Shown here: positions 10,895-22,600 of the stretch, piece by piece | How the letters are laid out: each line of letters begins with the position of its first letter | Position numbering within the stretch: position 1 is the first letter of the stretch | Source: Antedon mediterranea | Lineage: Eukaryota; Echinodermata; Crinoidea; Comatulida; Antedonidae | DNA: 64,000 nucleotides | Assembly (NCBI RefSeq): GCF_964355755.1 | Contig: NC_092674.1 | Location: forward strand, 15,383,001-15,447,000 | Direction of reading: 5' to 3' | Made by a program: the position numbers and the translations under genes | The notes under the pieces: model-generated | The model's input: the letters and a program-made list of their open reading frames with translations, nothing else | Database searches by the model: none | Told to the model about the DNA's origin: nothing

Positions 10895-11699
10895 ACAGCT
10901 CACTGATAAGCTGACAACTATGTTGGACGTGCGAGGCGCCCCCTTTCAATTTATTCTCAATCGCAACAACTCACAAAGCTAAGGTGCTTGATCATAGTCT
11001 TATTTCACTTTTATTATTTAGGGATACTTTGACTCAGGCGGCTAGCTTGGTAAGTTTTATGTTTTCGGTGGCCCTTGTTTGGTTTATCTATACTAGGCCT
11101 ATCCTAGGCTATATACATTTGCGTAAGGGCAAAATTCAGTAAATCGTTTACTTATATTCTAGAATGTTTTAATACTCGATGGTAATTTAATAAGGTGTCA
11201 GATGTGTATGAGGCGCCATACGCAGCAAAAGTGTCACGCAAAAATACAAGTGGAAATTTTAAATGAACATTTTAAAATAATAATGTCTGATTTCTTTAAA
11301 CGTACTGTGTCTGATTTTCGCCTTGGTACAGTCTAAATGCAATGTTTAAAATAGGATTCGTCATGCTCAGTTAGACATCTCTAACCGAGCGTGATGGGTC
11401 ATTCCATTTTTTGTTGGGGAGCCAATAGGTAAATTAAACATACGTCGCAAACGCACATGTGGTAGTGGTGTATGGTACGTGGATTATTACCAAGTGCGTG
11501 AGTATAGTGGATGAGATGCGGAATCGGATGATCCACGTTGTGGATGCAATAGAGTGGCACATGTTTTTGGGTAGGGTTATTCTAATTAATTAATTAAATT
11601 TAAAAGTATTATGAATAATTTATTTATACTTATTTTACAGTTTACTACTAGTCCTATATTTATGTGTGGAACGTCGTTTACACAAAATCGCAATTCTAT
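10895..11699. other. Intergenic; possible 5' UTR exon of aprataxin
   Basis: The segment around 11021-11050 is bounded by an acceptor-like ...TTATTATTTAG and a strong donor-like GTAAGTTTTATG. It could be a short non-coding exon, but nothing proves its use. The rest shows no gene. Confidence 0.25.
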
Positions 11700-12540
11700 C
11701 ATCGCCTAAACTTACCGTAAACCCGGAAATTACTTCTACTGCGCATAGAGTTAAAATTTACCGATTGAAATCAGAAATTTTCTTATAAAACTCCTAAGAT
11801 AGAAATAACAATATCGTAATAGTGGAAACTAGTGTTATCAAATCTATGTTTTGCGGTACATCTGAGATAGATAAGCTAGGTATCCAACGCGGATTTTAGT
11901 ACCAAAGTTTTTCCATTGTGCTCACCTAATACCTGTTCGTAGGGGTTGAAAATACCAGCTTATTCCCGATTTCCGTTCGCGTGATCCAATTAACTTTTGC
12001 CTCAGGCTACAAAAAATTCGAGGTAAAATGTTCACCAAATTTGCAGGTTATTTCAGCGATAATCCAATTATACTCGGCCTTCGAGGATAATAAATTTCCG
12101 ATAGAGGCAATGTGTCAAATTTTGACAAACGTTCGCTGCCTAGGCCCGTCATTTCTCCTACGAAGCTCTTCCATACACACTTCGAGAGCGATCGTCAGCT
12201 GGTGCTGTCCTTGTTGGTGTAGACCGCTTAGTAGGCCTAGCTGGTCGGGGAGCCGCTGGTCGGTGGTGTTTCCGTCGTGTAACATTGGGCTCAAATTCTT
12301 CGTCAATGAGTAAAATAATGGTCGTCAGGAGAAGACATATTTCGGCAGGATTATCGGCGTTAAGAGGCATAAGGTTTGTCGCAAGGATAAGCAGTGTAAA
12401 AGGTAGCAAATAATTGTTATTGTAAAGAAAGATCGCGAGTAAAAAATATACAACACGAAACTAGCGTGCGAAAATGGGGTCGTAGGTTGTAAAGACAACT
12501 GACCTTAAAACGTAATTTCCGGTTTGTGATTCGTCGATTA
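11700..12540. mobile_element. Candidate DNA element with an unassigned minus-strand frame
   Basis: AAACCCGGAAATTAC at about 11717 has an inverted partner, GTAATTTCCGGTTT, at about 12511, suggesting inverted ends. Between them open frames of 60-110 codons occur on both strands. The minus-strand frames at 12409-12115 contain a basic Pro/Arg/Thr-rich stretch (RRKHHRPAAPRPARPTKRST) and, in another frame, a Gln/Leu-rich stretch. I cannot assign either to a family. Transposon origin is inferred from the inverted ends only. Confidence 0.35.
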
Positions 12541-13191
12541 AGCATTTAAGCGGTTAAATATTTCACGTACGAACAACGCTCAATTTATAACCCGAGGCAT
12601 GGGTGAAATTAAGCGCTTATTTTAACCACCGTACGAACACGACCCTACAGTATGTCAGAATTAACCATAATTTATAAATAGATACCGTATCTAAATAGAT
12701 TCCTGTCATTGGAATGAAATGAAAGGTAGCCCTAGCCAATTAATTGTTAATTGTTATATTTATATGGATTTTATAAACACACCTACTTTAGTGTTAAACA
12801 ATTGACCAAACAATTCTTGGCCTACAGTTAGTAAGGCTAAAATGCTTAGGCTAGACCTAGCCTAATACTAGCTTGTCTGAAAGGCAAAACTTTAACAGAC
12901 AACTTATAGGCTAATTATGGTTTTTCCAATGATTACACGTCTTGTAGAGATGTTCCCATATATTAAACAAAATCCTACACACGATCTGAAGCTAATTTAA
13001 ATGCCTTTTTAAATTAAATTAGTACATATATCTCTCCAGAAATGTACTTCCATCTTGAAAAACCGGTTATTATAACATTAAAATCGCACCGAAAGTAGAA
13101 AATAGGTGGCGCTGTTGTATTTTAAAGCAATAGTATAAAACAAAATATTTTCCAAACACGAAAAGATTTTTTTTCGTAAACAAATAAAAGT
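12541..13191. other. Intergenic, nothing recognised
   Basis: AT-rich spacer leading to the aprataxin promoter region. No exon or RNA gene was found. Confidence 0.35.
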
Positions 13192-13215
13192 ACTATTAAA
13201 CGATCGTTTAATAGT
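13192..13215. repeat. 24-bp perfect palindrome upstream of aprataxin
   Basis: Left half ACTATTAAACGA, right half its exact complement. It lies about 410 bp before the aprataxin ATG. It could be a dimer-binding site or chance; no factor is recognised. Confidence 0.6.
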
Positions 13216-13624
13216 GCGTACTGTTGCACGCCATGTGACCCACATTCATCCAATCAAATCAGATCTTTTTATTTTGAGTTTTTAATATAACTATTTTTAA
13301 ATTTTGGTACAATATTTTTTTTTTTTCAGTTACTGTACTACTTAAAAATTGTTTGTATTTCTTTTCTTTTTAACTCATTGTATATTTCATAAGTGACGTA
13401 CGACTACGATAGCGATCGAGTCGGCGGTTGACTAGTTTTATTTTGTATCTGTTTGTATTTATTAATTTGTATCTGTTGAATATAGAACGCACCGTGTATG
13501 AACGGGTGCCACCGTTGTAAAGGTGTAGTTTATTTATTTAGATGTTACACAATATGTGTTATGGCCGCCCTTATGACCACCATTAGGTATCTCAACTTTC
13601 TTTTCTTCATTAGGATAGAAGAGT

Positions 13625-16600
13625 ATGTCCAAGATTAAGAGGAAACATGAGGATGAAGGTCAATCAAAACCATATAAAAAAAAACATTGGAGTCTTGGTT
13701 TACTTGACTCAATGACAGACCCAGATCTGATAGTTGAAGAAGATGACTTGGTGACAGTTATCAAAGACAAATATCCAAAGGTACTGTATGTTACTGTAGT
13801 ATATGTTGCAATTACAGTAGTGGTGAAGGTATCGGTTTTGATTAAGTCCAGCGAAAAATGAATGGTATGGGTTTTTAGGTTGAATATGCAATGCATACAA
13901 AACATGTGTCATTTGTTTTATCCACACCTCCTATTCTGGGGTAAACTTTTATTCAATTATTCTGCTGCTCCTCTTGAAATATTGTCGAATGTTCTTTTCT
14001 TTTTAAATGTTAGACCTTGAAGGCAGTGCCCCCATTTTAAATATGGAGGCTCCATGTTTAAAATGGGGGCACTGCCAGGGGTTTCGTTAGTAGCCGGCAA
14101 CCGGCGCATTCGACCGTCTACTTTGACATTATCGCCGGCTACTTTCTGTCTACCTAGGCCTACACGCTCCCGGCGCGAGTACTTTTATAAATCAAGAACA
14201 ATACGTACGTGTTGTATTTATTACGTTCTCGCGACGACACTATGATGATGAATTAAAATAGGATTGTAATTAAATATTTAATCAATTATTTTACCATGTA
14301 ATCTGTACACGAAAGGGACCTAAAACTCCCTGACCTATCTATGGAATTTTCCTTTGAAACTTTTCGCACTGTGTGTGTGTAGCATGCGTTTCCGAGGCAT
14401 TGTTAGAATCCTTCAACCGTGACGACCTACCCGTCAACGGCGAATACACCAACGCGATTCGCTTAAAATGACATCATACTGTATGATGTACTGATATTTC
14501 TGTGGTTGAGCCTCTCAGAATTTCACGAAAATTCGATATTTTTTATGCTATACTATTTATCTATAAACAACTTGAATTATAAACTACCTAATATTTTGAG
14601 AAAATAAACATTTTTAGCACTTAGAATTTTTTTTTATAGATTTAAATGAACATAACATGTAGAACTATATTATCTTGGCGTAGGAAAACAAATTTTAATT
14701 TGTGAGAGGCTTAACCTCGCTGAAGGTATAGGGGGGAAAGTCCCCTCCTGGACCGCATGTAGCCGTTTTGCGTTGAAAATTGTCGTACGGGCTTGTGTGG
14801 TTCGTGTCGTTAACTGTATCATATAGTTAATATGATGCATTGGAAATCAAACTTATATGATCTTTTAGATTAATAATTAGACACCAAAGCCATTTTTTCA
14901 TAATATATTTATTCTCAGAGTAATTGATAATCAAAAATTGTTTACTACTGTAGGCCTAGTGAAGAAAAATAGCACGTCAAAGAAATCGCGCGCATAGTAA
15001 CGTATCGTAGTTGAATCGTGGAAAGCAAAATACTGCTCTGGGACGCGTGCCTCTCGGACTCCCTAATAATTGACCTAGCCTAGGCCCTATATTATTATTA
15101 TTAATAATATATAATATTATTATTGAACTTCCTAACGTCATAAAATAAGGAACCACGCATTTTAAATTAATAAAGTACATGTAACAAATGGGAGTAAAAT
15201 AATTGCTAAATACGTCTGGCCAAAAAAGTTTTGTGCGTTTATATGTTGTTATTGTTATGCTATTTTTTTGTAATTACCAGTATTTTTTTTAAAACACAAA
15301 TATGCAGGGTTTTTTTTCTCAAATATTTAATATATATAAAAAATGCAATAAAAATAAATATATTTATTTCAAATTAAGCATATATATATGTGTCTGTAAA
15401 CTAGTTTAAATGACCTATATAGCTCTAGAAAGCCAGAGCTTACAGGAGCCGAAGGCCCCTGGACCCCGACCGGGGGCCCTTGGCCCTGGCCCCCAGCCAA
15501 TGGTTGTTCAATTCGCTCACAAAGTTATTTATTTATCAGTTCAAAATTCTCCTGTTACTTTTTTTTTTCTTCTTCTACTTAAAACCTTAATGCAACCCCT
15601 GACTGCGCTCTCTCAGTAAACAACAACGCATGGCAACAACTGAAACTAAACGTTTATTACAAATCTTAACACCATCATCACTTTTACATTATGGCTATAA
15701 CTAATACCGCATAATTAACCAATCAAATTGCAAGAACAAAATCAGTCGTATGTTATGATATGAAATATGAAACACAAATTTGTATTCTATATTGAACATG
15801 GTATAATGTCAATCTTCCCTGAAAACATTTCCTATATTTAAAGGCCAGGTGCGGGCAAAAAATTTCTATTGATCATACATTCCAATAATTATCGATCTAT
15901 AGTTTGTCCTACAGTATGTTTCATCATTTTTTAGATTTTATTTGTGTTGCACGAGCTTGTTGAAAATAAGCACTTTCTTATCAGTTCAAATTACACAGCA
16001 AAATCTCTACTCTTTTCTACACAAATGTTGTAAATAGAGAGGCATTTTTAAAAAGCTATAAAAAATAAACGGCATGGTAAAAAATGTTATCAGATGACTA
16101 AATATAGGTAATATAACTTAAATTTTACGTTTCTGGTACTTTATTCAACTTAAGAGTTTTGTTTTTATGCTATAGCAAAAGTTATCCACTGTGTATCCAC
16201 CATCTTTTTTTGACCTTCTAGGGAGTCACCAGAAATGTTATTACATTAGGCTAAACTACCTACTGTAACTACTGAAAAAAAGTCTTCCTGGTTTTCATAG
16301 CAGAATTTTGTCAAATTTTGTATTTGACCATTTTAAAGGAAATAAATTTTTTTTTTCGTCATGATTTCTATTACAAATATTTGATTTATGTACAATTAAC
16401 CAGATATTATGTTTAAAATTCATGCATGTACCTGAGCTTTAATACATTGTTTGTTTACCCTTCAACTGTCAATCTGTATACATGATGGCAACATCTTAAG
16501 AAAATGGGAGGTGGTGTTTTTTAGGTCAATAGCACCCTCTATTTCAAATTTGTTATTCATCCCGCGTGGGGTAATTTCATCAAGGACTGAAAAATACATT

Positions 16601-19600
16601 TTCAAAAATACATAGTAAAATAAAAAAAATACACAAATCACATTTAAAACCTTTATTTAACAGTCTTAATAGTAATACTGGTTGCAACAAAAGAATTTAG
16701 TTTTTATTTTGTTCTACTGTACACATAGGTTCGAACTTATGAAATAGGGCATGTTCCGGTGTTTTTGATATTTACATTTAGCTAAAATTTGTTTGTCACA
16801 GAAAGATGAAATATTTCGAAATGAGCATCCGGTAATTTTCGAACATACATTTACAATTTTTACTAGCCCAGATCATGGAGAAATAAGTTAACTTATTTCT
16901 CCATGCTCAGATCGATCTTTAAGGGTAAATTGGAGAACCAACATATAAAGGAAAAGGTTAAAACACTCTCCACATAAAACATTTTTAAAATACACTTACT
17001 GTATTTACTTTAAATTCATTTAGCTTCTTTTTAGTATGTATAGTCTCTGCTTTCCCTTTTTTTTTATTAACATCAGTATTTAATCCTCAGCTGAGATTGT
17101 CTTCAAATATAGTACCAAGGTACTTATAAGAAATAACAATCTCAACTGGTTTGTTATTTAATATACTGTAGTAACCTTAGGGCTGTGTCTTTCACGTCAA
17201 AAATCATTTCCTTTGTCTTAGAAACATTCAGTTTTTAATACGAGTCATAAAAAGTCACAACAATTATTAAAAGGATCCAAAACAGGACCATGAATATATG
17301 GTCTCTATGGTCTTAAATAAAGATATTGATTAAAAAATTAAAATTTAAAAAGTTTTAAACAATTGAAAATTTATAAACACATCTTCACTGAATAAAATAA
17401 CTAAACTATCATATCAAGGTAAAGTATGCTCACCCTGATCAAGACAGGACATTTAATCTGGAGCGGATTGCTATAAAACATAACTGATGGTTTAAACTCC
17501 CGGTTAAGCCAGCTTTATCAGATAGACGGTCTTACTTAAGCCAGACCTGTTAGATTATTGCTATAAAACACACTTACCACGTTCAGTAACAAATTGAGGG
17601 TGCACTTAACGCGTAGAATACCAAATAAGATATTGTTCGTCATGCTTGCTCAATTCACATGACATTGAGATAATAACAATGATCTTATATATAAATCTAT
17701 GTACATTTATAAATAAGATCATCATTTTCATCTGAATTCAGTCTGGACCCAAAACTGTCATAGTTACCTCTTATTTATCATAATACTGCTGTCAATTAAC
17801 TGCTCCATCACATCATCATCACATGAATTTACAGATTCGAAGGCAGGCACACCCTACTAGAATATATAATTTGTCAATACGTAGCTACAAACAATCACCA
17901 TTCAATTGCGTTTCGAGCCAACAATTACGACTGTCGTGGGTCAATTAAATTCAACAGTATGGCCATCATTTATACGGCGAAGATTTCTTCAATCATGAGG
18001 CAAACACACACTTGTATACTTAATCAGTTAATGCATCAATGCGTAACAGTAGAGAACATTCAACCAATGAAAGACCAGGTCTTTTCTATCGTAACTCAAG
18101 TGAGACATTACAAAGGGCTAGACATTCTCGAGGTGTTACCTGTGCCAAGAGGTTGTTTTTATTCCTGTATGCTTATTTTTTAGTTTGGCTATCAACAGCC
18201 TACAGTATGCCACATGTATCATAATCTCACTTGATCACAATGATCCATTATTCAGGGATAGTACTATTTTAAGGGGTAGGGACCTGATAATGTACAGTAC
18301 AATGATTTATATACATGCACAAATTGATGTCTTGTATACATTTACGTACTCTTTGTATGTCTACCAGCAATAAACAAAGTCTTACTAATTAATACTAAAC
18401 TTATTATAATACTTTAACAATAAATATTGTTTTTGGATTTGCAGTGTTCACCACGATAATGAATAACAATAATGAACATTAGTATTACTTTTAAACATTC
18501 CATGATTTGTCCTAAATAGTGCTAAATAATAATGGCAGTGAAAAATGCGGAATTTAACAGTGCTTAACAAGGTTGTGTGACTGTGACTCCTTCTGATAAT
18601 ACTCAATATCAGAATCATACAGCTCACTCTTATTGGTCAAATTATACTTTGAGAACAGAATACACGACTTATTCACTCGATGAATTTGAAGTCCCTTACA
18701 ACATGTTTGCTGCAAACACATCTTTACACAGTCCAACTTTGACGAGTTGATACTGCTAAATATGTTAGTTCCTGTAATACTGCTTGGTGGCTTCAACTTC
18801 ACAAATTTTCCATTTGAATCAAAATTCCAAGCTGTTGGTTAAAAAATACAAAGTACTGTTTCAGTATATACAATTTTTTATTTTGTTTCATACGCATCCA
18901 ACAGCGTGTATCTCGCCAATTACAGAATGGGTTCAGTCTATTGTGTGTTCTTTGAACGAGTGTGCATGAGCATTACTGTTATTTTATTGGTAAAAATTCA
19001 ATCATTGAGTGATCGATCAGGCACAATGTAATGCAGTATTTTGTTTACGCTCCTGGAAATATTTTTGTTGTTTCTAGAGTTGAGCTAATATATTCGTACA
19101 CACGAATTCAGACATCCGATAGTAAGCTATGTATTTGAAGAAAACCCCCATTTTCTTACCTGATGGTCAAAGTCTTATATTAATCTGCAAAAAAGCTACT
19201 TTATCCACATGGTTTTAAATAAGGTGGTAAAATAAAAGGTTTGTCCAAATTCCTATTGCAAACCAGACTTCCGTATTGAAGGCTGATGGCAAAATCAAGA
19301 TACGAGAAGAGGTCACTACTAAAGCGAGAACTTTGGGCTATTGGATGAGAAACAGTAGGCGCATGCACACTTATTTAAAGAATACAAATAGACCGAGTGG
19401 ACCAAAAACATTCTAACTTTAAAGTGCATTTGCGTTGATTCAGTGGGGCCTAATATGATGTTCAGTATTTTGTAAATATTAGGTCGTTAAAAAGACATTC
19501 GGGTGTCTATACAAGAGGTGTCCGTTTATACAGCCTACAAAATGTACTGATTAAATAGGGATTGGTATAAGTGATGTCATAATTTCTGAATAGTTCATCG

Positions 19601-22600
19601 ACAAATCAACAATCCTTACATTGAAACGGCACGTCTCTTGCTGCTTTCATTTCAGCTTCATTCAGTGCACGATCAAATAGCTGCAACATGGCCAATTTCG
19701 CAATGAATTTTCCACCTGTATTTCCAATCCGCAATACATTGAAAGGTGATGTTATGTTTTCAAAATCTGTAAATCCTACACTGGTGATTTCTCCATCTCT
19801 CCACAGCGTAATTGTCTTCTTACTGCCATCAAATGTAACTGCAAGAAACGTCCATTCCAAAGGCAAAAGCATGTGCGCTCTTGTTAAAAGTACATCATCA
19901 TAGTAGACGTGGACGCTTGAGTGAAAGGGATGGTGGTTCTCATATATCTGTGAAAGTTTAAAACGCTTAGTATTTTTACCGATTGTGCTCAGGAATATCG
20001 AATGAGACGAATGTTGTGGGTAAATGTAGAATGCTAAGGTAAACGCAGTTAGTTCGTTACTGAACCCGGGGATATCAAAATTGACAGGCTCCGGATTTTT
20101 AAATTGAAAGTCACAGGACAGATTCATCGTTGGAGAAAAGTACGTTTCTGATGTTTTATAGGCAAACCAAGAGGTCAAACAGGTCAAATCCATTTTGAAA
20201 TTATTTATGGCATCTAAATGTTTAATTGTTGCTGGGTCTGCAAGAAAATACAATACAATTTACATTCATCATCATAATTATAAAACTGTTAATCACATAG
20301 TTGTGCTATCATTTTGTTCATCTCATTTTCCATATTATAGGCCTACTGTATTGAATGTGCATATTTTAGGCATAACAAATTTGTATTATTAATGATTATT
20401 CGCAGAAATGTTATCTTTAACGGATGACATCAGCATTATACTCATTGCATAATAACAATGTTCACGGAAAAGTTGCTTTGACGTAATAATAATTTGTTCA
20501 TTTTGATTTCACTTCAACGGTGTAGAAAGCAACGCATGTTCCATGCACGCAACATACGGCCTTCGCATTAACAAATCATGGAATACTTTTTGATGCCTAG
20601 CTAGTTTTGTTTTCAATTGCACATTGGTTGATACAATAGCGTATTGCAATGAACAAATCTGATTGTTTGGCTTAATTAAAAACAGAACTTTAAATTTACC
20701 AATTTTTCTACAAAAATTAATGATTCTTCCATGTTTCGACACAAGTAAATAAAGTTTTTCATAGTACTTGAGCATGCTCAGATCGATTTGTTTACAAAGT
20801 TGGTGGAGCTCCCTATTTAAAAAAAATTGATACCTTGGTCTGTCTCAAGTTCATACTCGCTATAAACACGAATTTGGCATACTCGAAGTCTTTTATTGTT
20901 TCTTAACACAACATATCGGCCTGCCAAATCCTTATTACATGGTAGATCAATAACAATGCTCTTTTCAATTTGAGCCTTGGAAACAGGGTGTTCTGTACAG
21001 TCTTGTTCAGTATCACTGGTAGAGATTGTAATTCTGCTACCTTCCAAGTCCCCTCCATCATACGCTGAAAAATAATTTACCAAAAGAAGAATGTAATTGT
21101 AAATGAACAGTAGGCCTATTAAAATTCTGTATTGTTTTCTTTAATTATTAATATTTATACAGTATATAGATTATTCACACAAACAGTATTGTCTAATTTC
21201 GAAAGTAAACTTGAGAGTGTACATAATCTTAGCCACATTTTTATATCATAGGCCTATAATAAACTATGTGTGTGATTAACTTGTATTTATTTAATTTAAC
21301 TTAATTGGTCAAAAATATTGTTAAGAGCAAAATGCTTAGATTAGTTTCATTATTACTAATGGATCTATTTTGATCCTAGTCTAGAGTAGGCTTCGGGCCG
21401 GGACTTCATATAGTGTAAAAATGAACGTTGTGGGTCAACTTCAGTTTAAAGTTTACGAAAATTATCGCTGAATCGTAAATGCATGTATGTAAAATATAGT
21501 CATCTACTAGACTAGGGCCAGGCCTATAGAGGCCTAATTTCTTCGTTGAAATTAAATTGTTGAAGATGTATTGATCTACTGCTATTCTTCAGAAAATGAA
21601 ACGCAAACATTAGTAGTACAGCAATTGTTTTGATCCATATTAAATACCGTTATTTGATGCTTTTTTTTATAAAGTTTGATAACTTCGATTCGATTAACTT
21701 TTTAAGAAGATTGGTAGCGCACATGAGCGGATATGACGTAAATGTAGCGAAATCGTATCATCAAGCACTCTTCCGCGAGAGCAAGTGCAAAAACAATAGT
21801 AGGGGCCCGAGGCCGGCTTTTTGGGTAAGTGTAAACACATTGCGGGCTAAAAAGAAAGCCGGCGTCAGGCCGGCTACTAAATCGTCGAAGTGTAAATGGG
21901 GTTTAAGTTAAGCTAAAACATACTGTTAGTTACTCCATTTATGATAGTCACTTTCGTTACAATGTATTCTTTGCCCAAATCTATTTGAATCCATTCGTCG
22001 TCTGTATTAGCTAGAAGGAGAAGAAGAAGGCATAACATAAATAAGTGAATCAATCCAGTAATATTGTATAAGTTACTATAGTTATACTTTTAATATACAA
22101 GTTTATCGAAAAAAAACCCACTATTTTACTGCTCTGCAAAAACGGTAAAATGCGTCAGAATAAAATGCATAACCATGATCAAAATATTGATAAAATTATT
22201 GTTATTCATTATTACTATTAGCAGTCAAAAAGACAAAAAGATAAGTAAACAAAAGTGCAGTGATTACAGTACTATAATCATTATATTTTCGATATAATAA
22301 TTCGGTATATAATAATATCATTAACTGATTTACTTGTTTATTGAAACAGCAACGTATCACGACCTATCCATGAAAAGTTTCTGTTTCAATAAAGGGGTAA
22401 TTATAGGTTATATTATTAAATTAAATTGAAGTTGGGTAGCCGAGTGACACTTGACTGCTGTAGCCTACAGAGAGACCCGGGTTTAATTCCGACAACTCAT
22501 CGTCTACTCGGCTGTAAATGAGTACCTGGTTGAAAATGGTTGAAATACTAGGGAGGATAAGGCAGCATGGAAAGGGACTGGCTACCCTACCACTTAATGA

